A stretch of DNA of 64,000 nt from Cyanobacteria bacterium SBLK (GTDB lineage Bacteria; Cyanobacteriota; Cyanobacteriia; Cyanobacteriales; Spirulinaceae): assembly GCA_017746715.1 (NCBI GenBank), contig JAGHZQ010000080.1, positions 1 to 64,000 of the forward strand. Reading direction: 5' to 3'. Positions 7,280 through 15,739 of the stretch are shown piece by piece. The notes under the pieces were generated by a model. That model saw only the letters and a list, made by a program, of their open reading frames with translations. It had not been told where the DNA came from and did no database searches. Position numbers and translations under genes: made by a program. How positions within the stretch are numbered: the first letter of the stretch is position 1; the number at the start of each line of letters is the position of its first letter.

Positions 7280-10207
7280 ATGTCCCAAAAAATACGGAGA
7301 AAAAACCTGCACCGACTGATAACTTCTGTCGTACCGCGTACGTCTATCCGTCCGACTTTGATCGTTCCTTTTGTCATGCAAATTGTCGGAATCGTGGGTT
7401 TGGTGGGTTATCTTTCCTATCAAAGCGGACAAAGCGTTGTTAATGCTTTAATTATCGATATAGAAGAAGAAATTAGCGATCGCATCGATCGGCAGGTGCT
7501 GACTTTTTTGGACAGGCCGCAAATCCTTCTACGCTCGGCATTGTCGGCCCTTGAAAGCGGCGATCTCGATTTTGACAACCAACAGCAACTCGCTTGTTTT
7601 TTCTTCGCACAGGTCAAGCAACCCACTCTCCCTCCTCACCTCGGTTATGGCGATCGTCGAGGTCATTTGATCTCTGTAGAAGTGGAAGATGAGGGGGAAA
7701 TTTTATTGAAAATTAGAAACGAATCGACCGGGGAACAACGAGAAGTTTACGAAATGGGCGATCGCTGCGATCGCCGGAAATTTATCGAAAAAACAGACTA
7801 CGATCCCCGCCAGAGGGGTTGGTATAAAGCGGGAATAACACAAGGAAAGCAGAGCTGGAGTCCTCTTTATCGTTCCGTGACCACCCAAGAAGTCGAAGTG
7901 AGTGCGGCGGTTCCGGTATATCGAGATGGAGAAGCGATCGGGGTACTGTATAGCGAACTCGTCCTTTCGGAAATCGTCGAGTTTCTTAAAGACCTCGAGA
8001 TCGGCATTTCCGGACAGGCTTTTATTATGGAGCGATCGGGGGCAATGGTGGCCTCGAGTGCCGGATTGCCTTTCGATGTGGAAGAAGGAGAAGAAGAAGA
8101 ACGCCAACCCGAACGATTATTAGCGACTCAAAGCAATCAACCCTTAATCCGAGAAGCCGCTCGCGGGTTGGTGGCAGAGTTCGGCGAAATGAGCGCGATC
8201 GCCGACAAACAAGAATTTGTCTTCGATATCGAGGGCGATCGCCTATTCGTACAAATTGCCCCCCTCAGAGACGATCGCGGCTTGGATTGGCAAATCGTCG
8301 TCGCCGTACCGGAATCGGATTTCCTCGGGGAAATTAATGCTAATCGACGCAATACCATTGTCCTCAGCATCCTCGCCGCCCTCGCCGCGACCTTCATCGG
8401 TATTATTACAGCGCGCTGGATTACCGCCCCCATTCTCGACTTAAATTTCCTCGCTAAAAAATTAGCCAAAGGACAATGGGATAAAACCGCACAGATCGAT
8501 CGCGTCGATGAAGTCGGACAGTTGGCACGATCGTTTAACACTATGGCCGAACAGTTGCGAGAATCCTTCACCACCTTAGAACAGCGCGTGGAAGAACGCA
8601 CCGCCGAACTCGCCAAAGCGAAAAAAGCTGCCGAAGTCGCCAACGAAGCCAAAAGCACCTTTCTGGCGAACATGAATCACGAACTGAGAACGCCCCTCAA
8701 CGCCATTCTCGGTTTCGCGCAAATTCTCACGCGATCGCAGCGTCTCGATCCCGATTTACAAGATAATGTCACCACCATCTATCAGAGTGGAGAATATTTG
8801 TTGGAATTGGTCAATCAAATTCTCGACTTAGCCAAAATTGAAGCCGGACGCGCATCCCTACACGAGAGGAATTTCGATTTCTATTTATTCTTGGATGAAT
8901 TGGAAGATATGTTTCAACTACGAGCAGAGATTAAGGGGTTGCAACTTGTCTGCGAACGAGAAGAGAATCTTGCTAATTATTTACGCTGCGATCGTCTCAA
9001 ATTACGTCAAATTCTGGTCAATCTCCTCAGTAATGCCATCAAGTTTACTTCTGAAGGAAAGGTTATCCTGAGAGTCAGTCATCAGTCACCAGTTATCAAC
9101 CAACACTTCGGCTTCGCTCAGTGCGAACAACCAACACTTCGGCTTCGCTCAGTGCCAGCAACCAACACTTCGGCTTCGCTCAGTGCGAACAACCAACACT
9201 TCGGCTTCGCTCAGTGCGAACAACCAACAACTATGACATTTGAAGTAGAAGATACGGGGATGGGAATCGAACCCGAGGATTTTCCCAAACTGTTTGAAGC
9301 CTTCATGCAAACTCGGACGGGAGTCGAAGTACGAGAAGGAACGGGGTTGGGATTGCCCCTTGCTCGTCAATTTATTACGATGATGGGAGGAGAAATTACA
9401 GTGATTAGTCGCGGGAAAGCCTTTACACCCCCCGATCGCCTCGCGGAGAGCTTACCCGTTCGCGGAACGATCGTTCGATTCTCAATTGATGCAACCCCAG
9501 TCCAAGGGGCAGACCTTGACGCTCGCGATGGCGATCGACATGTCATTGCTCTCGAACCCGGACAGCCCCATTATCGTATTTTGGCTGCCGACGATCGCGA
9601 AACCAATCGGAAATTATTGGTCAAACTTCTCGCTCCATTGGGGTTTGAAATACAAGTCGCCCGTAATGGTTTAGAAGCTGTGGAAATTTACGAGGATTGG
9701 CATCCCCACCTCATTTTTATGGATTTACAGATGCCCGTTATGGATGGTTATGAAGCAACTCAAAGAATTCGTGCTAAAATTGTAGAACAAGCTCCCGCAA
9801 TTATTGCCATTACTGCCAGTATTTTAGAAGAAGAACAAGCATCTCTCTCGCAATCTTCTTTTGATGATTTTACTCGCAAACCTTTTCACACAACCACTAT
9901 TTTTGATAAACTAGCCAAGCATTTAGGAGTACGCTACCTTTACGAGGAAAAACAAGCTATTACTCCTAAACCCATCCAGTCCACTTTATCTGAAGAAGAA
10001 GCGAGAAAGATACTCAAAACAGTATCTCGAACGTGGATGAGTCAAATGCAAGATGCAACCAATCGCTTGGATGAAGAAAGTATCGTACAACTCATTCAAA
10101 AAATTGAACCCCAGCATCCACAATTGTCAAAAATGCTCATGAGTTTAAGTCAAACATTGCGCTTTGATGCAATTTTAAATTTAATCTCCGATTCCGAACA
10201 ATCATGA
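7280..10207 (+). CDS. Hybrid sensor histidine kinase (Cache-HAMP-HisKA-HATPase-REC)
   Basis: This is a 975-residue membrane sensor. A first membrane segment is near residues 30-52. A large periplasmic Cache-type sensor follows (YDPRQRGWYKAG is typical), then a second segment (about 358-380) and a HAMP region. The HisKA domain has the phospho-acceptor His467 in MNHELRTPLN. The ATPase domain has the N box (NLLSNAIKF), G1 (EDTGMGI) and G2 (GTGLGLPLA). The receiver domain has Asp815 in MDLQMPVMDG. About 95 further residues lack a clear HPt motif. Four copies of a 31-base repeat are inserted between the N and G1 boxes (about residues 607-650). It overlaps the next kinase gene by four bases. Confidence 0.93.
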   Translation: MSQKIRRKNLHRLITSVVPRTSIRPTLIVPFVMQIVGIVGLVGYLSYQSGQSVVNALIIDIEEEISDRIDRQVLTFLDRPQILLRSALSALESGDLDFDNQQQLACFFFAQVKQPTLPPHLGYGDRRGHLISVEVEDEGEILLKIRNESTGEQREVYEMGDRCDRRKFIEKTDYDPRQRGWYKAGITQGKQSWSPLYRSVTTQEVEVSAAVPVYRDGEAIGVLYSELVLSEIVEFLKDLEIGISGQAFIMERSGAMVASSAGLPFDVEEGEEEERQPERLLATQSNQPLIREAARGLVAEFGEMSAIADKQEFVFDIEGDRLFVQIAPLRDDRGLDWQIVVAVPESDFLGEINANRRNTIVLSILAALAATFIGIITARWITAPILDLNFLAKKLAKGQWDKTAQIDRVDEVGQLARSFNTMAEQLRESFTTLEQRVEERTAELAKAKKAAEVANEAKSTFLANMNHELRTPLNAILGFAQILTRSQRLDPDLQDNVTTIYQSGEYLLELVNQILDLAKIEAGRASLHERNFDFYLFLDELEDMFQLRAEIKGLQLVCEREENLANYLRCDRLKLRQILVNLLSNAIKFTSEGKVILRVSHQSPVINQHFGFAQCEQPTLRLRSVPATNTSASLSANNQHFGFAQCEQPTTMTFEVEDTGMGIEPEDFPKLFEAFMQTRTGVEVREGTGLGLPLARQFITMMGGEITVISRGKAFTPPDRLAESLPVRGTIVRFSIDATPVQGADLDARDGDRHVIALEPGQPHYRILAADDRETNRKLLVKLLAPLGFEIQVARNGLEAVEIYEDWHPHLIFMDLQMPVMDGYEATQRIRAKIVEQAPAIIAITASILEEEQASLSQSSFDDFTRKPFHTTTIFDKLAKHLGVRYLYEEKQAITPKPIQSTLSEEEARKILKTVSRTWMSQMQDATNRLDEESIVQLIQKIEPQHPQLSKMLMSLSQTLRFDAILNLISDSEQS
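9101..9224. repeat. Four tandem 31-bp repeats inside the kinase gene
   Basis: Units start at 9101, 9132, 9163 and 9194, with core CGGCTTCGCTCAGTGC. Thirty-one is not a multiple of three, so successive copies are read in different frames, giving NQHFGFAQCEQ, then PTLRLRSVPA, then TNTSASLSAN, then NQHFGFAQCEQ again. A relative of the unit lies between genes at 62371-62394. It is a mobile-type or slippage-prone interspersed repeat. Confidence 0.9.
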
Positions 10208-12045
10208 ATACTCGTCCTAATCAAAGTAATATTTTAATTGTCGATGACAATCTCAATAATTTAGGGGTGTTATCTACTATTCTAACCAGTTGCGGTTATA
10301 AAATCCGCAAAGCTGTTAATGGTAAAATTGCCTTAATGGGCGTGCGTGCTGAAATCCCCGATCTGATTTTATTAGATATTTTAATGCCGGATATGGATGG
10401 CTATGAGGTTTGCCAACAGTTGAAAAGCAATCCAAATACGGCGGAAATCCCGATCGTTTTTCTCAGCGCTTTAGGTGAAACCGTCGATAAAATCAGAGGG
10501 TTTAAAGTGGGAGGAGCAGATTATATTACCAAACCTTTTGAAGTCGAAGAAGTTTTAGCACGAGTCGAACATCAATTACAAATACAATCCTTACAAAAAA
10601 CACTCCAAAAACAAAATTTACAATTGAAGGAACGCGAACATCGTTTAAAGACAATTCTTGCGAGTATGTCTGATGGCTTGATCGTTCTCGATGGCCATAA
10701 TAAAGTCCGTTTTATCAATCCTGCCGCACCAAAATTATTAAATAAAACTGAAGAAGAATTACGAGATCGCGATTTTGAGTGGGAGATCGCGATCGGAGGC
10801 ACTCGAGAAGTTCGGATCGGACTGACTTCTGAGAAAATGAGAATATTGGCGATCGATGCAGAAAATACAACTTGGAATGAAGAACCCGCAGTCTTACTTT
10901 CTCTCAAAGATATTACCCACCGCAAAGAAACGGAAATCGCCCTCAAACAAGCCAAAGAAACCGCCGAAGCGGCCAGCCAAACCAAAAGCACTTTTCTGTC
11001 TTCCGTCAGCCACGAACTTCGCACTCCCCTCCATGCAATTATCGGGTTTTCAACCCTTTTCGCCAGAGAAAATTTAACATCCCAACAACAAGAAAACTTA
11101 GATTTGATTAAAAAGAGCGGCGAACATTTGCAAGAACTCATTAATGATATTCTGTTTATCTCTAAACTTGAATCGGGTTTAGAATTGCTGCACTTGACGA
11201 TGTTTGATTTTTCTAACTTCCTCAGTTTTATGTACGATTTATTTGCACGAAAAGCACAACAGAAAAACTTACAATTACTTTGGGAATGCGATACAAATCT
11301 TCCTCAGTATATCACCTGCGATCGCAGCAAACTCCGCCAAATTTTGCTTAATCTCATTGGTAATGCGATCGACTATACCGAACAAGGTAAAATTGTCGTT
11401 AGAGTAAGCCAACAACCAACAAGCGGTGCAGCCCCTCTAAATCCCCCCAAACCCCTTATTCCCTTCGAAGGAGGGATCGATTGTGGGGGGATACAGAGGA
11501 GAGAGAAAGCGCACCAGGAAACCAATAACATTTATTTTGAAATTGAAGATACGGGAATCGGGATTTCCCCAAAAAATATCGAGACTCTCTTCGATCCTTT
11601 CATGCAAGTAACAAAAGAGAGAAAATATCATCGAGGAACGGGTTTGGGGTTGTCTATCAGCCAAAAATTTGCTCAATTAATGGGAAGTCAAATTCAAGTT
11701 ACAAGCACTCTCGGAAAAGGCTCGCTCTTTTCTTTCTGCATTCCTTCTATTCCTCAGCTATCCGAGCGCGCAACAGATTCCAACTCTTGCGATCTCACTT
11801 TTGATATTCATCAAGGAGACAACGAGAAAAAAAATATTACCAGACCGCTCCAAAAAAAAGATTTACAAATTATGACCTCCGAATGGATCGAAAAATTTCA
11901 TCAGGCCTCTTTGGAATTAAATACAAAAAAAATGCTGCAACTCATTGAAGTAATTCCTCAAAACGAAACATTTTTGATTCATTCTTTACAAAACCTCGTC
12001 AATGATTTCCGGATCGATATCATTCAAGAAATAACCTTGTTTTAA
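10204..12045 (+). CDS. Response regulator-PAS-histidine kinase
   Basis: This is a 613-residue soluble protein. An N-terminal receiver domain has IVDDN and phospho-acceptor Asp58 (LLDILMPDMDG) and the KPF lysine. It is joined by a coiled coil to a PAS-like domain (about 150-240), HisKA with His270 (VSHELRTPLH), and an ATPase domain with N box (NLIGNAIDY), EDTGIGI and GTGLGLS. Overlap ATGA with the upstream hybrid kinase points to translational coupling and a phosphorelay between them. Repeat-derived residues (about 404-439, rich in Pro and Gly) separate the N and G1 boxes. No DNA-binding output is present. Confidence 0.93.
   Translation: MNTRPNQSNILIVDDNLNNLGVLSTILTSCGYKIRKAVNGKIALMGVRAEIPDLILLDILMPDMDGYEVCQQLKSNPNTAEIPIVFLSALGETVDKIRGFKVGGADYITKPFEVEEVLARVEHQLQIQSLQKTLQKQNLQLKEREHRLKTILASMSDGLIVLDGHNKVRFINPAAPKLLNKTEEELRDRDFEWEIAIGGTREVRIGLTSEKMRILAIDAENTTWNEEPAVLLSLKDITHRKETEIALKQAKETAEAASQTKSTFLSSVSHELRTPLHAIIGFSTLFARENLTSQQQENLDLIKKSGEHLQELINDILFISKLESGLELLHLTMFDFSNFLSFMYDLFARKAQQKNLQLLWECDTNLPQYITCDRSKLRQILLNLIGNAIDYTEQGKIVVRVSQQPTSGAAPLNPPKPLIPFEGGIDCGGIQRREKAHQETNNIYFEIEDTGIGISPKNIETLFDPFMQVTKERKYHRGTGLGLSISQKFAQLMGSQIQVTSTLGKGSLFSFCIPSIPQLSERATDSNSCDLTFDIHQGDNEKKNITRPLQKKDLQIMTSEWIEKFHQASLELNTKKMLQLIEVIPQNETFLIHSLQNLVNDFRIDIIQEITLF
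11434..11502. repeat. C-rich/G-rich palindromic repeat inside the second kinase gene
   Basis: ATCCCCCC at 11441-11448 and GGGGGGAT at 11485-11492 form the outer arms, flanked by CTCTAA and CAGAGG. This is the same family as the repeats at 15698-15726 and 20119-20163. It is translated in frame as a Pro/Gly-rich loop (PLNPPKPLIPFEGG). Confidence 0.8.
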
Positions 12046-12079
12046 GAACGAGAAAAGTCAATCACTCGAACGCTAAAAA

Positions 12080-12760
12080 TTAACGATCGCTTGTCGGTAA
12101 TGAAGCCAAACAACCTTCTTCCTTAAATTGTTGTAATGCTCGTTCGGCCTGTCTTGCCAATTCTGGATCTTCGCTGCCTAAACGATTGGGAAGAGAAGGA
12201 ACAATCGGATTTTTATAAGGTATTTCATCGCCGATAAAAGGTTGACCGTTATAAATCCCCGCAATGCCTAAATAATCGCTACTCCGAATGATAAATTCGC
12301 GATCGCTCGTGCGAATCTGGGTATTATTCATTACTTCTCCTGTCGCAAACCCGCTAAAACCAACTTCATTATTGCCAATAATACAAACCCTGCCGCGAAG
12401 GTCGGAAGGGTAAATGGAGACCGTTTGTTCGTATCCCACCCACATCCCCAAAAAAGGAGTAACAGCAGGATCGACTTGCGACCAAGCATTAACAAATGCT
12501 TGATATTGCTGTCTCTCTTCCTCCGTACGATAATCGTCCAAGTAAACGCGGAATTCACCCGATCGCAGTTCTTGAATTCGACGAGATAATTGAGAACGTA
12601 ATTGCTGCATTTCTACTTCGGTAGGATAGCGATCGCTGGCTTCAACAATTGGCGTTACAACAAATACAAAAAAACTTGCTGTTACAACTTTGGCTAGAGT
12701 TGTCAATGGTTGGGAAAATCGGACATTACCAATTTGCATTAGGTTGACTCCTACTCGCAT
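12080..12760 (-). CDS. Exported hypothetical protein
   Basis: This 226-residue protein has a hydrophobic segment VVTASFFVFVVTPIVEA ending in a plausible signal-peptidase site. The mature part begins with a charged helix (EMQQLRSQLSRRIQEL), followed by a compact domain with VCIIGNNEVGFSGF and DREFIIRSSDYLGIAG. It may start at the second Met (12739). I recognise no family with known function. It is convergent with the kinase pair and downstream of the flotillin gene, separated by a HIP1 hairpin. Confidence 0.65.
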   Translation of the reverse strand: MRVGVNLMQIGNVRFSQPLTTLAKVVTASFFVFVVTPIVEASDRYPTEVEMQQLRSQLSRRIQELRSGEFRVYLDDYRTEEERQQYQAFVNAWSQVDPAVTPFLGMWVGYEQTVSIYPSDLRGRVCIIGNNEVGFSGFATGEVMNNTQIRTSDREFIIRSSDYLGIAGIYNGQPFIGDEIPYKNPIVPSLPNRLGSEDPELARQAERALQQFKEEGCLASLPTSDR

Positions 12761-12773
12761 GAATTAGAATAGT

Positions 12774-12813
12774 AGGCGATCGCAAAAAAAGACAAAAGCG
12801 ATCGCCTGTTTTT
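12774..12813 (+). terminator. Hairpin made of two HIP1 copies
   Basis: AGGCGATCGC and GCGATCGCCT form a perfect ten-base stem with a 14-base A-rich loop, followed by GTTTTTTC on the plus strand. Both neighbouring genes run on the minus strand, so its service as a terminator is uncertain. It could block antisense transcription into the flotillin gene. Confidence 0.45.
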
Positions 12814-12822
12814 TCTTAAACT

Positions 12823-14811
12823 CTAAACATCTTTTGATTCAATCGTCACTTCTGCGGGAGAGACGGGAGATTTTTTTCCCGTTGACTCTTCAGTATTGAG
12901 TAACTCTTTGACTTGAGTAATGAGATTGCCTAATTTCCCTTCTTCAAGTAAAGAATTAATCAGAGAAAGTCCGCTTGTAGACAATAACAACTTGTTAATG
13001 TCATTCATATTGCCTGTCCCAGTACCATTCCCATTTGCCCCTGGAAAAGCGTAGATTCGCGCATCTCCCAAAACCCCCGGTTGCGGGGCCAAGGCTTTCG
13101 CTAATTCCGGCAATTGGTCGGCGATTTCGGGGAAAATGAGTTTGATGACCTCCGCCGTACGATTGGCATTGCTAAGGGCATTTTCTGCCTCGATTAGCGC
13201 CTTTTTACCCTCAGCTTCCGACAAATCTTTATACTTATTTGCCTCAGCGAGGGTGCGAATGGATTCCGCTTCTAATTCTGCCGCTTGTCGGGCAATTTCT
13301 GCCTGACGGCGGCGGCGGAAGACTTCAATTTCTACGACATTATTATCGGAAATTTGTTTCTTCTGCGCTTCTTTTTCGGCTTCAATCATCGAGAGGTTGC
13401 GTTCTCGTTCCGCTTCTTCCACCTGTTTTGCTGTCTGTACTGCCACCTCTGCTTGCATCCGTTCCGCTTCTGTGGCGAGGCGTTCCTTTTCCTTGTTGGC
13501 GATCGCGATCGCTGTCTCTTGTTGGGCGATCCGAGACTCTTGTTCTGCGGATGCCACTTCGATTTTTGCTCGCAGGCGAGACGCATCTACAGTTTGCTGG
13601 CGAGTAATTTCCGCGACTTCCGCTTCTTGTTGCTGCAAAGCACGAGCGATTTTTAGTTTCTTATTCTCTTCTTCAAGCGCAATATCCGATTCAATTTGAC
13701 TTTGTTGAACTGCCAATTGTTGACGAATGGTTTCTTCTTCCACGGCTTTATCTTGCAAGATTTTATTGCGTTGAATTTTTGCCGCTTCTTGGTCTTTCGC
13801 CTCTTGAATTTCCCGTTCCCGTTGAGCTTTTAAGGCTTCAATTTCTTGTTGTTGCGTTAATTGTAAAGCAGCAATTTCTTTTTCTTGGCTCAGTTGAGCC
13901 TCTTCTTTCTGTTGGGCAATCGATAAAGATTGCTTTTCGGCATCGAGTTCTTGTTGTTCTATCGTAACTTTTGTGATTAGTTCGACTTCTTTTTTTTCTT
14001 GAATGGCTCGCTGAATTGTTTCCGTTCTTAATTTAACACCCTGAGCATCAAAAAAGTTATTTTCATCATACGTATCGCTTTCTTCAATTTCTGAGATTGC
14101 GATATTATTTAGGGTCAAACCAACTTTTTTTAAATCCTGTTGAATGAGATTCAACACTTCATCAGCAAATCCCAATTTATCCGAATCAATTTCCGCTAAA
14201 CTCTTCCGTTTTGCGGCTGCACGAATGGCATCGTCAGCACGTTTTTCTAAGGCATCTTTAATATCAATTTCAGAAATTCTGCCTTTTTTTGATAGTCTTG
14301 CTGCTGCCGTACTCACATCTTGTTCATCCGCATTGATACAGACGTAAAAAGTTACGCGCATATTTGCTCGTAAATAGTCTTGAGTGCGAACGGCTAAATC
14401 TCCCGTCCGTTCCACATCAATAGAAATCTCTCGCAAAGGAACGCGAGTCAGTTCGTGAAAGCCGGGTAAAACGACACAACCACCATTAATAATTACAGTC
14501 TTCTTCTTAACAAAAAGTCCCCCCGTTCTGACAAAAGCCTCGTTATTAGGAGTAATGTTATAAACCAGTTTGTAAGACCATAAACCAATGGTGAGGAGAA
14601 TAATAATACCGACCACTCCAGCCGTCGCAATAAAAAGCCAACTTCCCAATCCGGCCGCATTCAAATTAGGGACTTGTAAGGGCAATCCTTTCATTGCCAC
14701 AAGCGGTTGTGTCTGATGTTTCAAGGCTAAATTAGAATTATCCGTTAAGGATTCTTCTAAAGCCATTGAGGGTAAAGATTGTAGAAAAGTCAGCAAAAAT
14801 TTAGGATTCAT
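12823..14811 (-). CDS. Flotillin (SPFH/YqiK family)
   Basis: This is a 662-residue membrane scaffold protein. One membrane segment (about residues 55-80, LFIATAGVVGIIILLTIGLW) is followed by an SPFH domain (ITPNNEAFVRTG, VVLPGFHELTRV, ISIDVERTGDLAVRTQDYL). A coiled coil of roughly 250 residues rich in Glu, Gln and Ala comes next, then a hydrophobic C-terminal part. Flotillins organise lipid microdomains and oligomerise through the coiled coil. The N-terminal extension before the membrane segment is unusually long. It lies 36 bases downstream of its YqiJ-like partner, as in yqiJ-yqiK operons. Confidence 0.92.
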   Translation of the reverse strand: MNPKFLLTFLQSLPSMALEESLTDNSNLALKHQTQPLVAMKGLPLQVPNLNAAGLGSWLFIATAGVVGIIILLTIGLWSYKLVYNITPNNEAFVRTGGLFVKKKTVIINGGCVVLPGFHELTRVPLREISIDVERTGDLAVRTQDYLRANMRVTFYVCINADEQDVSTAAARLSKKGRISEIDIKDALEKRADDAIRAAAKRKSLAEIDSDKLGFADEVLNLIQQDLKKVGLTLNNIAISEIEESDTYDENNFFDAQGVKLRTETIQRAIQEKKEVELITKVTIEQQELDAEKQSLSIAQQKEEAQLSQEKEIAALQLTQQQEIEALKAQREREIQEAKDQEAAKIQRNKILQDKAVEEETIRQQLAVQQSQIESDIALEEENKKLKIARALQQQEAEVAEITRQQTVDASRLRAKIEVASAEQESRIAQQETAIAIANKEKERLATEAERMQAEVAVQTAKQVEEAERERNLSMIEAEKEAQKKQISDNNVVEIEVFRRRRQAEIARQAAELEAESIRTLAEANKYKDLSEAEGKKALIEAENALSNANRTAEVIKLIFPEIADQLPELAKALAPQPGVLGDARIYAFPGANGNGTGTGNMNDINKLLLSTSGLSLINSLLEEGKLGNLITQVKELLNTEESTGKKSPVSPAEVTIESKDV

Positions 14812-14847
14812 AGTACCTCGAGTCTAATGAGAATGAGAATCTTTTGT

Positions 14848-15534
14848 TCAGTCCGAATTTGCTAGCCAGCGATCTTCATCGGAAGTATCCTTTGCTAAAA
14901 CAAGATAGCTATTTTTACGGCGATCGATGACAATCACTTGCTGTCCTCTTTGAGGAATAACAGTTGCCCATTCAGGAATAGTTGCCCCGACGGTCACTAA
15001 ATTGTTGTAGGGATCGGACGCATCAACTTGACCGATTTTACCTTCAGTAATGCGAGGGATCGTTTTAGAAGAAACCGTTCCGAGACAACCAATTAAGCGA
15101 TCGCTACTCACATCCTGTCCGAAAGAGGCAAAGAGTTTTCCCAAAGGACGAGCAATTAAACCTCCCATTTGCAAACCCAACCAAAAAGAAGTCAGAAAAA
15201 TGATGCCTCCCCAACCAATAATGGCAACGGGAATAAAACCGAGAAAGTGGAAAGCGATCGCATTGAGCAACCATCCCGTTAATCCCCAAAAACACAGATC
15301 CGTTGCCAGTAATAAAATCAGGGGAACTTTTCCGATCCCCAACCAACCGAGAAGTTGAGGCAGTCCGATTTCGCCGTCAACTTCCACATCAACTTCCGTA
15401 TCGGCATCTAGATCGAAAATATCGTTACCATCAATATCGTCATCTCCTCCTCCTGCACTAATGGCAATTAAAAATAGGAGAACGCCGAGGCCGAAAATAA
15501 TCCAGTAGGGTAGGTTGGTCAGACTGTAAAACAT
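14848..15534 (-). CDS. YqiJ/NfeD-like membrane protein with C-terminal OB fold
   Basis: About four membrane segments (IIFGLGVLLFLIAISAG, VPLILLLATDLCFWGLTGWLL, and two more) surround an acidic loop (GGGDDDIDGNDIFDLDAD). The cytoplasmic C-terminus (about residues 155-228) is an OB-fold-like domain with GTVSS and GQQVIVIDR. Proteins of this type pair with flotillins. I prefer the start at 15534 (MFYSLTN); an alternative at 15564 adds ten residues. The acidic loop might bind divalent cations. Confidence 0.82.
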   Translation of the reverse strand: MFYSLTNLPYWIIFGLGVLLFLIAISAGGGDDDIDGNDIFDLDADTEVDVEVDGEIGLPQLLGWLGIGKVPLILLLATDLCFWGLTGWLLNAIAFHFLGFIPVAIIGWGGIIFLTSFWLGLQMGGLIARPLGKLFASFGQDVSSDRLIGCLGTVSSKTIPRITEGKIGQVDASDPYNNLVTVGATIPEWATVIPQRGQQVIVIDRRKNSYLVLAKDTSDEDRWLANSD

Positions 15535-15626
15535 GGTTGGGACGCAAACAGATGAAAATCTCATTCATAGTGTAGTCGGCGATTCTCCTAATAGGTGGAA
15601 AATCCACATGATTTTTAACGTTTGCG

Positions 15627-15735
15627 GCTTTAACCTGCTTTAACCTGCTTTAACCTGCTAACAACCCACCCCCAATCCCTAGCGTCTCTCTTCTTTTCCC
15701 TCCTTACAAAGGAGGGTTAGGGGGGATAATAATCA
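15627..15735. repeat. Tandem 10-mer and C-rich palindrome
   Basis: Three tandem copies of GCTTTAACCT occupy 15627-15657. They are followed by a hairpin CCCTCCTT/AAGGAGGG (15698-15716) and GGGGGGAT, the same repeat family as at 11.44 and 20.12 kb. It separates the YqiJ-like gene from the upstream ATPase gene. There is no T-run on the coding strand, so it is not a classic terminator. Confidence 0.6.
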
Positions 15736-15739
15736 GCAA

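Noticed and set aside
9101..9224. Regular repeats that could suggest a CRISPR array
   Set aside because: The units are adjacent, without unique spacers, and lie inside a kinase gene; no cas genes are present.
13239..13699. Plus-strand frames opposite the flotillin coiled coil
   Set aside because: They are antisense shadows of a repetitive, Glu/Gln-rich coding region.
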